Below, piece after piece: positions 1 to 7,572 of a DNA stretch of 31,514 nucleotides. The stretch is from Moraxella lacunata (lineage in GTDB: Bacteria; Pseudomonadota; Gammaproteobacteria; Pseudomonadales; Moraxellaceae): the NCBI RefSeq assembly GCF_002027545.1, contig NZ_MXAN01000086.1, forward strand, positions 7,809 through 39,322, in the 5' to 3' direction. Made by a program: the position numbers and the translations under genes. Positions within the stretch are counted from its first letter, which is position 1, and the number at the start of each line of letters is the position of its first letter. A model generated the notes under the pieces. The model did no database searches, had not been told where the DNA came from, and saw nothing but the letters and a program-made list of their open reading frames with translations.

Positions 1-50
1 TTGAGGTTTTTAAAAATCCACAAAAATCGGGGTTTGGAAAGAAGTCTAAT
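1..50. mobile_element. End of an insertion element (partial)
   Basis: Positions 31-50 (GGTTTGGAAAGAAGTCTAAT) match, in inverted orientation, the last 20 bases of the window (31495-31514) at 18 of 20 positions. This fits the terminal inverted repeat of one insertion-sequence family, with its outer edge near base 50. No transposase is visible because the element lies outside the window. The family is not identified. Confidence 0.5.
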
Positions 51-98
51 ATAGAAATATTTTAGAAAAAACTAATCGTTTTTGCATGAAAAATGGCT

Positions 99-164
99 AT
101 CCGACCACTTAATCGGGTAAATTTTCAAGATTTTAACTCAATTTTTTAAATTAAGTGGTCGGAT
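99..164. repeat. 15-bp inverted repeat in the intergenic region before ompW
   Basis: Arms ATCCGACCACTTAAT (99-113) and ATTAAGTGGTCGGAT (150-164) are perfectly complementary around a 36-base AT-rich loop. It could be a small MITE, the terminator of an upstream gene lost at the contig edge, or an operator. Nothing else convincing is seen between 51 and 360. Confidence 0.45.
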
Positions 165-361
165 TGTTTTTCATCGTCAAAAGCTCGTTTGATAGAACGA
201 CTATCAAACTTCACTTTTTCCTTGAAAAACGTGCGATTTCCCTGCTTTTTTAAACAGGCATTTTTCATTGCAAATACAAAAGGCAGGCACGCCCTAGCCA
301 TACCAATTTTTATCATTTTTGATAATTTTTATAAAAATTAGTCATAATTATGCCAAACTTT

Positions 362-391
362 GTGACAAAATGATTAAAAATACGTTATAAT
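362..391 (+). promoter_or_regulatory. Sigma-70 promoter of ompW
   Basis: GTGACA (362-367) and TATAAT (386-391) are separated by 18 bases and lie about 53 bases upstream of the ompW start. The -10 is a perfect consensus and the -35 matches at five of six positions. Confidence 0.65.
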
Positions 392-444
392 GGAAGTGTA
401 AAACCATTTTGCACTTCTTTTTTGTTAACAATAGGTAATCCCCA

Positions 445-1077
445 ATGTTAAAACACATTCTTTTAGCGACCAGCGTACTGGCGTTGTCTGCCACAGCGTC
501 TGCCAACTTAACTTTTAAAGCAGGTCTAGGTTATCTTGATCCAACCGCGGAAAAAGACATTGCCACAGGTCTTCCAAATGCTAAAGTAAGTAGCGAAATG
601 GCAGTATTGCCTTCTTTTGACTATCGCTTTGCCAACAGCCCATTTTCAGCAGAGTTGCTATTAGCCAGCCCATTTGAGCACACTGTCAGCGTTGGTGCCA
701 ATGATGCCAACAGAAGTGATGTGGATGCCAACAGAAGTGATGTGGCTAAATTCAAGCACTTGCCACCAACTTTAACCTTTAAATACAATACTCCAGAAGT
801 TAATGGCTTTGGTGCTAACATTGGTCTTGGTGCCACTGTACTTGTTCCTTATGAAGAAGAACTTCTTGGTAGCAATGCTAAACTAGAAGCAGACACTGTG
901 GTCGCCCCTGCCGCTCAAATCGGTGTGACCTACTCTAAGCCATCATCACCATGGGGTCTGTTTGCTGACGTACGTTATGTAGACCTAAAAACTGATTTGG
1001 AAGTTGATGGTGCCAAAATCGGTGAGCTAGAAGTAAACCCTGTGGTCTATGCCCTAGGTGTTAGCCATAAATTCTAA
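445..1077 (+). CDS. ompW: OmpW family outer-membrane protein
   Basis: A 210-residue small outer-membrane barrel, the usual OmpW length. Residues 1-20 form a Sec signal peptide ending in ASA. The segment AELLLASPFEHTV followed by FKHLPPTLTFKY is characteristic of OmpW. The protein ends in Phe, as expected for an outer-membrane barrel recognised by the BAM complex. OmpW proteins form eight-stranded barrels with a hydrophobic channel for small apolar molecules; the substrate here is unknown. It is monocistronic, with a strong promoter upstream and a terminator downstream. A 7-residue tandem duplication (DANRSDV twice) lies in what should be a surface loop. Start chosen at the ATG directly before the signal peptide. 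Confidence 0.88.
   Translation: MLKHILLATSVLALSATASANLTFKAGLGYLDPTAEKDIATGLPNAKVSSEMAVLPSFDYRFANSPFSAELLLASPFEHTVSVGANDANRSDVDANRSDVAKFKHLPPTLTFKYNTPEVNGFGANIGLGATVLVPYEEELLGSNAKLEADTVVAPAAQIGVTYSKPSSPWGLFADVRYVDLKTDLEVDGAKIGELEVNPVVYALGVSHKF
703..744 (+). repeat. 21-bp in-frame tandem duplication in ompW
   Basis: Two perfect 21-base copies (703-723 and 724-744) encode DANRSDV twice. The length keeps the reading frame and the repeat falls in an extracellular loop, so it looks like a recent slipped-strand duplication. Confidence 0.9.
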
Positions 1078-1098
1078 TCTGTATATCAGTTAGACATC

Positions 1099-1130
1099 AA
1101 ATCCCTGACCGTTGGTTGGGGATTTTTGTT
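1099..1130 (+). terminator. Rho-independent terminator after ompW
   Basis: AAATCCC (1099-1105) pairs with GGGATTT (1119-1125), with additional ACC/GGT pairing in the loop, followed by a T-rich tract. Confidence 0.65.
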
Positions 1131-1240
1131 TATAAAAATCTTTACAAGTGTTTTTAAATGAGTTATGCTAGGTCATCAGTCTTAGGATTGATAATTTTAG
1201 GATTGATGATTTTTTTTGTTTTCATTTGTAAGGACACACC

Positions 1241-2893
1241 ATGCACGACCACATTCACGGCTATGAAGCCAGCCCCCACGCCTATCCTTTTCCACTCATC
1301 ATCAAACAGCTGTTAAACCGAGCCAAAACCGTCTCGCTTGACCAAGAGATTTTTTATGCTGACAAAGCCCGATTTACTTATCGGGAGTTTTTGGGGCGGA
1401 TACAGCGTTTTGCCAATGTTTTGACCGATTTGGGGCTAAAACGAGGCGATGTCGTGGCGGTCATGGACTGGGACAGTCATCGCTACCTAGAAGCGTATTT
1501 TGCCATTCCCATGCTTGGGCTAATTTTGCAAACGGTCAATATCCGCCTATCGCCAGAAAAAATCCTATACACCCTAAACCACGCCAAACCCAAGGCGTTA
1601 CTGTTAAATTCTGAATTTATGCCGATGATTGGTAATCATGTCCATGACGTGCCAAGCGTTGAGAAAATCATTTGGCTTGACGACCACGCCACGCCTGCCC
1701 CTGATTTTGTGGTAGGTGAATACGAAGAGCTACTAAGCCGTGCTGATGACACATTTGAATTTGAAGATTTTGATGAGAACACCATTGCCACGACTTTTTA
1801 TACGTCTGGCACGACAGGCGACCCCAAGGGCGTATTTTTTAGCCACCGCCAAATCGTCCTGCACGCCATGGCGGTGACAATGGGGGCAAGCCTAAACCCC
1901 GATGAAGTCGGACTGAGATACTCGGACGTGTATATGCCGATTACGCCGATGTTTCATGTCAATGGCTGGGGCATTCCCTATGTGGCGACCATGATTGGGT
2001 TAAAACAAATCTATCCGAGCCGTTATGTACCAAGCCTGTTGGTGGATTTGGCAATCAAACACAAGGTTAGCTTTACCCACTGCGTGCCGACCATTTTGCA
2101 AATGATGTTAAAAGAAGCAAGCGAGCGTGATATTGCCTTTGACGGCTTAAAGATGATTATCGGTGGCTCCCGTCTGACCGAAGGGCTTGCCAAATCCGCC
2201 CTAGTCCATGGCATACAGGTTTATACCGCCTATGGCATGAGTGAGACTTGCCCTGTGATTACGGTGGCAACTTTTGACAAAAAAGAGCCTTTAACGCCTG
2301 AGAACTCACTTGCCACTCGGGTGAGTACGGGCGTGCCTGTGCCACTGGTGGATTTGCAAATCTGGAATGAACACGGGCAAATCCTACCCCAAGACGGCAA
2401 AACGGCAGGCGAGGTGGTGGTGCGTACACCATGGCTGACCCAGAGTTATTTTAAAAACCAAGACGCAGGCGATGAGCTGTGGACGGGTGGCTATCTGCAC
2501 ACCCAAGACATTGCCCACATGGACGATAAAGGCGTGGTGCGAGTTACCGACCGCCTAAAAGATGTCATCAAATCAGGGGGCGAGTGGGTGTCGTCATTGG
2601 AGATTGAGACGATTTTGTCGTTGCACCCGTCTGTGGCAGACATTGCCGTCATCGGTGTGCCTGATGACAAATGGGGCGAGCGACCTTTGGCACTGGTGGT
2701 CAAAAAGCCAAATCATGACGACATTACGCCTGATGATATTTTGGCATTGGCACACCAAGCCTATGAACGTGAGATTATCCCCAAATACGGCATACCCAAC
2801 GAGCTACGTTTTGTCGCCGACATTCCCAAAACCAGCGTGGGCAAGCACGACAAAAAGGTAATTCGTATGCTTGTGGCGGATGGTGAGTTGTAA
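1241..2893 (+). CDS. Fatty-acid--CoA ligase (AMP-forming)
   Basis: A 550-residue member of the ANL adenylating superfamily that activates fatty acids to acyl-CoA using ATP. The phosphate-binding loop YTSGTTGDPKG is at 187-197. The adenine-site motif AYGMSE and the hinge region TGGYLHTQDIAHMDDKG followed by DRLKDVIKSGGEW are present. The C-terminal PKTSVGKHDKK contains the expected catalytic lysine (about K535). Overall it is closest to AlkK-type medium/long-chain acyl-CoA synthetases; chain-length preference cannot be read from the sequence. An AAGGA ribosome site lies just before the ATG. It appears monocistronic. Confidence 0.9.
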   Translation: MHDHIHGYEASPHAYPFPLIIKQLLNRAKTVSLDQEIFYADKARFTYREFLGRIQRFANVLTDLGLKRGDVVAVMDWDSHRYLEAYFAIPMLGLILQTVNIRLSPEKILYTLNHAKPKALLLNSEFMPMIGNHVHDVPSVEKIIWLDDHATPAPDFVVGEYEELLSRADDTFEFEDFDENTIATTFYTSGTTGDPKGVFFSHRQIVLHAMAVTMGASLNPDEVGLRYSDVYMPITPMFHVNGWGIPYVATMIGLKQIYPSRYVPSLLVDLAIKHKVSFTHCVPTILQMMLKEASERDIAFDGLKMIIGGSRLTEGLAKSALVHGIQVYTAYGMSETCPVITVATFDKKEPLTPENSLATRVSTGVPVPLVDLQIWNEHGQILPQDGKTAGEVVVRTPWLTQSYFKNQDAGDELWTGGYLHTQDIAHMDDKGVVRVTDRLKDVIKSGGEWVSSLEIETILSLHPSVADIAVIGVPDDKWGERPLALVVKKPNHDDITPDDILALAHQAYEREIIPKYGIPNELRFVADIPKTSVGKHDKKVIRMLVADGEL

Positions 2894-2949
2894 TTGACTG
2901 CCATAGGTTTATCGGGCTGACTTTGCACCCTAAAATTGGCGTTATCAAA

Positions 2950-2968
2950 GGACGTGCTCAGCACGTCC
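2950..2968. repeat. Short perfect palindrome between convergent genes
   Basis: GGACGTGCT (2950-2958) and AGCACGTCC (2960-2968) form a near-continuous palindrome between the acyl-CoA ligase and recO, which converge here. It may act as a bidirectional transcription barrier or be a dispersed REP-like unit. Confidence 0.5.
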
Positions 2969-3040
2969 CTACGTCTACATGACATAAATTTGTGGTAATT
3001 TTAAAATTCTTTGACTGTATAACAAACGCAGGGCAGGCGG

Positions 3041-3787
3041 TTAAGACAACTGGCGATATCTGACCTGCTCTGCCCATAGCTTACGGCTGTTTAGGGGTTT
3101 GTAGTCAAGCAGGTAGTCTATCATCGCTCGATGTACTTGTCCGAGTAGTGCCAAGGCAGTGGGGCTTGGCTGATGATGGTCTGACTCACTGACCGCCCTA
3201 ATCACCGCCCCTGATGTGCCAGTGCCATCGGTGCTGACAAAGCCCCGTGTGGGGATAAAGTCATAATATGCCTGCACGTCAATCGCCCGTCCTGTCTCAT
3301 CTGCACCCCAGTCAATGCCCACGCCTAGCTCATCAAACAACGCTCTCTCAAACTGCCGTAGTGTTTGTTTCATCTTGTTCATGTTGCTCATCTCATGAGC
3401 GGTGCTGTTGTCTGCTTTGTCATCGCCCATGTCATGATGGCTGATGGTTTGGAGCCGTGTCACGCTGTCATGATAGTGTTGCCATAGGGCAGGGCAGGGG
3501 TTTTCGGGGGCGATGAGTCGGCAGATGAGTTCATTAAGATAGAGCAGGGCGTACTGATTTTGCCCCAAAGGACGTGGGGGTGATGTGGTTGTGATGTGAA
3601 TTTGGGTGAAGTTTTTTAGGGCGTTTTGCCCACTGGCAAACAGCTCAATGACCGCAAAGGACGGCATACCACGCACGCCCACGCCATGCACCACGCCATG
3701 TTCGGCACTAAAAAACTGATAAATCGCCCGCTTTTCTTGGTAGGCTCGGGCGTGTAGCAGATAGCCGGTCAGTGGCTCGTTTTTCAT
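3041..3787 (-). CDS. recO: DNA repair protein RecO
   Basis: A 248-residue protein matching the RecO layout. The N-terminal OB-fold contains GYLLHARAYQEKRAIYQFFS and a region ending GVVHGVGVRG. The helical domain contains YALLYLNELICRLI and FERALFDELGVGIDW. RecO works with RecR to load RecA onto SSB-coated gapped DNA in the RecF pathway and anneals single strands. The zinc-binding cysteines of some family members are absent, as is common in gammaproteobacteria. It lies downstream of the C39 peptidase gene on the same strand, with a 67-base gap. Family assignment is firm although the sequence is divergent. Confidence 0.83.
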   Translation of the reverse strand: MKNEPLTGYLLHARAYQEKRAIYQFFSAEHGVVHGVGVRGMPSFAVIELFASGQNALKNFTQIHITTTSPPRPLGQNQYALLYLNELICRLIAPENPCPALWQHYHDSVTRLQTISHHDMGDDKADNSTAHEMSNMNKMKQTLRQFERALFDELGVGIDWGADETGRAIDVQAYYDFIPTRGFVSTDGTGTSGAVIRAVSESDHHQPSPTALALLGQVHRAMIDYLLDYKPLNSRKLWAEQVRYRQLS

Positions 3788-3854
3788 GATGGGTCGCTGG
3801 GTGTATAAAATAACAGTTTGGTGCTAGTGATAACTAAGGGTTTATTTTGGTGGA

Positions 3855-4514
3855 TTATAAAAACCGCCTAAACAATACAGGACTTTCTTTTAATAATGTC
3901 TGCGTGTCTTTGATGGCGATAAAATCGCTACTGCTCATCTGTTTTTGGTAGTCGGTGGTAGGCAGTATGAGCAGTACTTTGCCTGATGTGTGATTATCGG
4001 TGGTAAGCCACAGTCTTTCAAATTGCTTGCGTGTAAGCGTGCGGTTGCCCCAACTGCTGTCTGATAAATAAACATTTTGCTTGTCAATGGCTCGTACCAC
4101 ACTAAAATGGTCGCTTCGTTTGTGATTGACGTAGACGATGGCAGGAATTTTTATTTTGGCAAGCGTGTCATAATCCATCGTCATACCACGAGCGGTGTAG
4201 CCGTATTTTTCACTCACGCTTGCCAAGTCTGCAAACGATGCCATCACATCATCTAATGCCATATCATCTAGGATTTGCTGTTCTGTTTTGGGGTGTTGAT
4301 AAAAGTAAGTCAAGATGGTGGATAGCGATGACGCACCACATGAGTAGTCCACATCTTGTTTGGTGATTTTGCTGTCTCTACTGTCTTTCCAAGTAGTATG
4401 CGTACCCAGCATGATGGGTTTTGGTGCGATAGGAATGACAAGGCTTTGCCCATTGGCATAAACCGATGAGCTAATAAAAGCAAGTGTGATGATGGCAACT
4501 TTGACAGATTTCAT
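3855..4514 (-). CDS. Sec-exported C39-family cysteine peptidase (leader peptidase of the island)
   Basis: A 219-residue protein with a Sec signal peptide (about residues 1-20, cleavage after VYA) and one C39 peptidase domain. The family signature is clear: oxyanion Gln Q53 and catalytic Cys C59 in QDVDYSCGASSL, His H136 in SDHFSVVRAI, and Asp D152 in YLSDSSWG. C39 peptidases normally sit on bacteriocin ABC transporters and cut precursors after double-glycine-type leaders. Here the domain stands alone and should act in the periplasm. It is 9 bases downstream of the beta-barrel gene, so the two form an operon. The array upstream encodes precursors with matching Gly-Ala leaders, which are its likely substrates (inference). 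A degenerate C39-like role without proteolysis is unlikely because all catalytic residues are present. Confidence 0.82.
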   Translation of the reverse strand: MKSVKVAIITLAFISSSVYANGQSLVIPIAPKPIMLGTHTTWKDSRDSKITKQDVDYSCGASSLSTILTYFYQHPKTEQQILDDMALDDVMASFADLASVSEKYGYTARGMTMDYDTLAKIKIPAIVYVNHKRSDHFSVVRAIDKQNVYLSDSSWGNRTLTRKQFERLWLTTDNHTSGKVLLILPTTDYQKQMSSSDFIAIKDTQTLLKESPVLFRRFL

Positions 4515-4523
4515 TTACAGATT

Positions 4524-5474
4524 TTACGGTGCAGATACAGTAGGCTCTGCTGATTTGATTTGGCGGTATTTTTGGGATAAAGGCGGTGGCAACTCTCCTA
4601 GCTTGGTTGTCAGCCCCACCGATAGCGTACTGCCACCATCGCCAGAAATAGGCATACGAGCATTGGCAGTTAGATTACTTCTAGCGGTCATGGCATAGGC
4701 AAATCCTAGATTGAGCGTGGTTTGGGTGTTGTTATTTTCGAATTTACCCAGCTCATTTTTGTCCGCCCATTTATGGCGTACGCCCACCCCACCTGTCAGC
4801 GTGATGTCAGGATTAACCGCAAAACCAACTGAGCCGTTTAATGTCGCTGTATCGCCCAAATCCATACGATGACCTGCATTGGTCTCACGTCTTGCTTGAT
4901 ACTGATAAGTTCCTGTCAAACTTAGCACGATGGGATCATTGACGGTATAAGTGGTAAAGCCGATAAGGGCGGAGCTGGCGTTTTTGCGTTTTAGCCCTTG
5001 GGTGTTGTCATAAATAGACAGCTCGCCAAACACAAGGCTATCAGGGAATTTTTTATGATTTTTGGTGAGCTGATATTGGGTGCTAATACTGATGTCGTTT
5101 AGATGAGTGTCGCTTGACTTTGACAATTCCGCACCATTTTGGTGGCGTGCATTACGATAGATGGCGTTGGTTTTTACGCCCATTTCCAACTTATCGCTCA
5201 CGCCATAACGCAAGCCCAGCCCTGCAATCAGGCTGTCAGTATTGGTATTACTCTCGCCGATGGATGGCATATACAGCGTGCGACCCTGCCCCAAATCCAC
5301 CATCTCAAAACCCTGTGTGGCGACAGATGAACGATGATGATTATAATAGCTCAAATCCGTATCAAGCTTAAAGCGGTTTTTATCCGCCAACAAATCATCA
5401 ACGGTTAGGGGTAAGTCGGCGTGGGCGGTGAGTGCAAAAAAGGGCAAACCTACCAATAAATATTTAAAATTCAT
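4524..5474 (-). CDS. Outer-membrane beta-barrel protein (putative exporter or display partner)
   Basis: A 316-residue protein with a signal peptide (about 1-19, ending AHA), a short mature N-terminus (DLPLTVDDLLADKNRF), then many alternating amphipathic strands typical of an outer-membrane barrel of roughly 10-14 strands. It vaguely resembles MetA-pathway/transporter-like barrel families, but I cannot name one with confidence. Unusually the last strand is followed by a ~30-residue tail with PPPLSQKYRQ, and the chain does not end in an aromatic residue. The ribosome site AGGAT precedes the ATG. It forms an operon with the C39 peptidase. Its first ~40 codons are copied several times in the upstream array, tying it to the cassettes. 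Export of processed peptides is inferred. Confidence 0.72.
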   Translation of the reverse strand: MNFKYLLVGLPFFALTAHADLPLTVDDLLADKNRFKLDTDLSYYNHHRSSVATQGFEMVDLGQGRTLYMPSIGESNTNTDSLIAGLGLRYGVSDKLEMGVKTNAIYRNARHQNGAELSKSSDTHLNDISISTQYQLTKNHKKFPDSLVFGELSIYDNTQGLKRKNASSALIGFTTYTVNDPIVLSLTGTYQYQARRETNAGHRMDLGDTATLNGSVGFAVNPDITLTGGVGVRHKWADKNELGKFENNNTQTTLNLGFAYAMTARSNLTANARMPISGDGGSTLSVGLTTKLGELPPPLSQKYRQIKSAEPTVSAP

Positions 5475-5549
5475 AAAGACAATCCTATGATCGGTTTTTG
5501 TAAATCAGCAAAAAAAGTAAACAATCGATTGAATACACCCCACCAAATC

Positions 5550-5643
5550 AGCTCAGTAGGTTGGGTTGAGATACAAAACCCGACATTTTAAGCCAAGCCT
5601 TACATCTATTGGGTGTTACTATCGCTTACCCAACCTACGAGCT
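5550..5643. mobile_element. 94-bp MITE-like element, copy 1
   Basis: A 94-base unit whose ends are inverted repeats of AGCTCGTAGGTTGGGT. A second copy of the same length lies at 6498-6591, with only a few differences. There is no coding capacity. This copy sits between the barrel gene promoter region and the stop codon of the 81-residue membrane protein gene. Confidence 0.75.
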
Positions 5644-5644
5644 T

Positions 5645-5890
5645 TTATTTTTTATATTTATTTGTGATAAAATAATAGAAGTAGCCACCAGTAATCGCCA
5701 TAAAAAAATCCATAAAAATTCTAATAGTAGGGTCTAATGGCAAATCTTGGTTGTAACCCCAAACAATGTGATAATAATATAAAAAAACCATTAATGCAAC
5801 GACAAGCATCAATAGTAATAATTTTTTACCACGAGCTAACAAGTTTGGCACCAAAATGATAGCAAAAAATAAAATACATGCTGTATTCAT
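5645..5890 (-). CDS. Small membrane protein, putative immunity protein
   Basis: An 81-residue hydrophobic protein with about three membrane segments (residues ~3-18, 24-42 and 58-76) and a basic tail (NKYKK). The start was set at the ATG at 5890, preceded by AGGGG; a longer frame to 5953 has no better ribosome site. It lies just upstream of the barrel gene, after another small membrane protein gene. Small membrane proteins next to bacteriocin-like genes are typical immunity proteins, but its own toxin gene is broken or gone. Function is inferred from position and topology only. Confidence 0.55.
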   Translation of the reverse strand: MNTACILFFAIILVPNLLARGKKLLLLMLVVALMVFLYYYHIVWGYNQDLPLDPTIRIFMDFFMAITGGYFYYFITNKYKK

Positions 5891-5910
5891 ACATTTGCCC
5901 CTTATCATCA

Positions 5911-5945
5911 TTTGCCCAACGGAAACAAAAGTTCTGTTGGGCAAA
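5911..5945. repeat. 10-bp inverted repeat upstream of the 81-residue membrane protein gene
   Basis: TTTGCCCAAC (5911-5920) and GTTGGGCAAA (5936-5945) are perfect complements separated by 15 bases. They could form a stem-loop in the leader of the following gene. Immediately beyond is the AATA repeat tract (5955-5973). Confidence 0.45.
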
Positions 5946-5954
5946 ACGAGCATA

Positions 5955-5973
5955 ATAAATAAATAAATAAATC
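5955..5973. repeat. AATA tetranucleotide tract
   Basis: Between four and five consecutive AATA units lie upstream of the 81-residue membrane protein gene. Tetranucleotide tracts can vary in length by slippage; this one is outside the coding region. Confidence 0.6.
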
Positions 5974-6074
5974 AAACAAGCAATAAAGATATATTTTAAA
6001 ATTGGAAAATGTAGGGATAAACCACATTCGCCCCTACAAATCTAACCAAAGGTATAGTCAATTAACAATACCTT

Positions 6075-6305
6075 CTAATTAATTTTAATAAAAGTAACAA
6101 CTAATGAAGCAATAAAAACACACAAACCAATAACAACAAAATCAATACCCATTGCACTCAAAATAGCACTAGACGTACTTACAGGTATGGCAGAACCAAA
6201 ATAAAGTAGCACCTTATAGCTTGTCCGATTTATTAAATGAGAATATCGAATCATTAAAGCAGATACAATAATTAGGGCAAAGGTTAAGAATAATAACATG
6301 TACAT
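6075..6305 (-). CDS. Small membrane protein, putative immunity protein
   Basis: A 76-residue protein with about three hydrophobic segments (residues ~2-18, 31-50 and 54-73) and a short basic C-terminus. A GGGAG ribosome site lies directly before the ATG at 6305. It follows the truncated glycine-rich toxin remnant at 6374-6502, separated by a stem-loop, the same order as in the other cassettes. It is therefore probably the immunity gene of that lost toxin (inference). No family recognised. Confidence 0.55.
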   Translation of the reverse strand: MYMLLFLTFALIIVSALMIRYSHLINRTSYKVLLYFGSAIPVSTSSAILSAMGIDFVVIGLCVFIASLVVTFIKIN

Positions 6306-6322
6306 ACTCCCATATCATAGAA

Positions 6323-6359
6323 ATACAATCTCATCTGGTGAATCAAAATGAGATTGTAT
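6323..6359 (-). other. Stem-loop between toxin remnant and immunity gene
   Basis: ATACAATCTCAT (6323-6334) pairs perfectly with ATGAGATTGTAT (6348-6359) around a 13-base loop. Similar but unrelated stems occur at the same place in other cassettes. Confidence 0.6.
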
Positions 6360-6373
6360 AAATAATTATTGGG

Positions 6374-6502
6374 TTATTTTACATTTATTGTTGGGAATTT
6401 AGATGTTAAGTATCCTGTGGCTGCACCAGATGCTGTGCCAAACCCTAACCCCCCAACCACACTACCGATGCCTGTTGCAGGACTAGCAGCACCGCCAAGC
6501 TC
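6374..6502 (-). pseudogene. Truncated toxin precursor (core only), interrupted by a MITE-like element
   Basis: The minus strand reads about 42 codons to a TAA at 6374-6376, including LGGAASPATGIGSVVGGLGF followed by GTASGAATGYL, a strongly glycine-zipper-like bacteriocin core. At 6498 the frame runs into MITE copy 2, which contains in-frame stops. The signal peptide and conserved leader are missing, so this is a toxin gene decapitated by the element. Confidence 0.7.
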
Positions 6503-6591
6503 GGTAGGTTAGGTTGAGATACAAAATCTGACATTTTAAGCCAAGCCTTACATCTATTGGGTGTTACTATCGCTTACCCAACCTACGAGCT
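6498..6591. mobile_element. 94-bp MITE-like element, copy 2
   Basis: Second copy of the 94-base element with inverted ends (GCTCGGTAGGTTAGGTTGAG left, CCCAACCTACGAGCT right). It has replaced or interrupted the 5' part of a toxin precursor gene. Confidence 0.75.
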
Positions 6592-6605
6592 CTACGGGCT
6601 CAAAA

Positions 6606-6845
6606 TCAGCTCAAGATTTTATATGTTATATAAAAAAATGTAATAGTCATCAAAGCAACATACCCAATAAAATATAAAAACTCTTGCATTTGCATATTTT
6701 TGATAAACATAGGGCTTGATACCACCATCATTACCGATATGCAATGCAAAAATAATCGTAAAGAAGGCTTGGTTGCAATTATTGAAATATGTTTTATGCA
6801 GGCAAGGAAAAAGCCACAAGTAATTAAAATATATGCAACAATCAT
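6606..6845 (-). CDS. Small membrane protein, putative immunity protein
   Basis: A 79-residue hydrophobic protein with about three membrane segments (residues ~2-17, 30-48 and 55-75). It follows the degenerate toxin precursor at 7049-7363, from which it is separated by a 92-bp element-like segment. Its coding frame is intact although the cognate precursor is damaged. Immunity function is inferred from topology and position. No family recognised. Confidence 0.55.
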   Translation of the reverse strand: MIVAYILITCGFFLACIKHISIIATKPSLRLFLHCISVMMVVSSPMFIKNMQMQEFLYFIGYVALMTITFFYITYKILS

Positions 6846-6927
6846 AACACAATTTCCAATACAACTCCAAGGAGAAACTTAACTACCTTTTGGCTAATTG
6901 TACTTGATTAAACTGTTAGACTTCCTA

Positions 6928-7019
6928 TAATGCTAATGGTTAAAAACATTAATCATTTGACTTTCATCGAAACTTAATCAGGAATTCAAAGTCAGCCAAA
7001 TAAGGCTCACAGGAAGTCT
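6928..7019. repeat. 92-bp inverted-repeat segment, possible MITE
   Basis: AGACTTCCT (6928-6936) and AGGAAGTCT (7011-7019) are inverted ends, each flanked on the outside by GTT, which could be a 3-bp target duplication. It sits between a toxin remnant and its immunity-like gene. Only one copy is seen in the window, so mobility is uncertain. Confidence 0.4.
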
Positions 7020-7020
7020 G

Positions 7021-7044
7021 TTAGTAAGTTAGTAAGTTAGTAAG
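7021..7044. repeat. Three tandem TTAGTAAG units
   Basis: Three perfect 8-base copies lie directly after the 92-bp inverted-repeat segment and just beyond the stop of the toxin remnant. Confidence 0.85.
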
Positions 7045-7048
7045 TTAA

Positions 7049-7363
7049 TTAACGAATATTCATATTTGTACCCAATATAGAAGCATGACCAGCAAACGCC
7101 CCTGCTCCTGCCCCTGCTGCGACACCAGCAGCCCCATTTAAAAGTGCAGCGCCACTAGTTATGGGATTTAAAAGTCCAACACCCGCACCGCCCAAGACCG
7201 ATGCTCCATGATAATGTTGTATGTACCGCTCGCAGTTGCACCTGACATGTAACTAAAATGCCCCCTGCGTCTCTTCCATCTGCCCATCAGTCATGAAAAC
7301 CGCTTGTAAATTTTCTGCATCATCAAAAGCAAAAGACAAATCCGCTTGTTTGGTAGATAATTT
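7049..7363 (-). pseudogene. Signal-less, disrupted toxin precursor
   Basis: The minus strand encodes the conserved leader, starting LSTKQADLSFAFDDAENLQ and ending MEETQGA. A TAG stop follows immediately, although an alternative frame continues SYMSGATASGTY. Back in the leader frame, a glycine-rich core follows with SVLGGAGVGLLNPITSGAAL and VAAGAGAGAFAG, ending at TAA 7049-7051. The Sec signal peptide is absent: the sequence jumps from a promoter directly to AAATTATCTACC, the same break point as in the orphan precursor at 11354-11635. It is thus an orphan, inactivated cassette. Confidence 0.72.
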
Positions 7364-7374
7364 GGTTATTATTC

Positions 7375-7403
7375 TTGATAATAATAACAACCGTGCCTGT
7401 CAA
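7375..7403 (-). promoter_or_regulatory. Cassette promoter left at the truncated precursor
   Basis: On the minus strand TTGACA (7398-7403), 17 bases, then TATCAA (7375-7380). It is positioned and spaced like the promoters of the intact cassettes, but the hairpin leader and signal-peptide codons that should follow are deleted. Confidence 0.5.
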
Positions 7404-7431
7404 TTATCTTTTGTCTTGATTTTACCACCAA

Positions 7432-7572
7432 TTATCTGGATAAATATCTCTTATCCGCCAAAATATTGGCAACGGTTAGGGGCAGGTCGGCATGGACTGA
7501 TGGGGGCAGTAGTAGAATCAATAAAGTAAACAAAGTATATTTTGGATATATAAAACGCCATTGGTTATTCAT
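7432..7572 (-). CDS. Small secreted peptide made from the barrel 5' end (46 aa)
   Basis: A 46-codon frame with an N-terminal hydrophobic signal ending SVHA, followed by DLPLTVANILADKRYLSR and a stop. The mature part copies the first ~15 mature residues of the beta-barrel. The ATG at 7572 overlaps the end of the upstream zinc-ribbon membrane gene by 8 bases, suggesting translational coupling. It may be only a relic of a full barrel gene, or a genuine small product. Three similar intact frames occur at 8310-8420, 9707-9829 and 10867-10983. Confidence 0.5.
   Translation of the reverse strand: MNNQWRFIYPKYTLFTLLILLLPPSVHADLPLTVANILADKRYLSR

Noticed and set aside
4486..5371. Plus-strand frames overlapping the C39 and barrel genes
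   Set aside because: They are antisense to two well-supported exported proteins and have no recognisable features.
7293..7529. 78-codon plus-strand frame in the array
   Set aside because: Antisense to the truncated precursor and the small barrel-5' ORF; no start signals.
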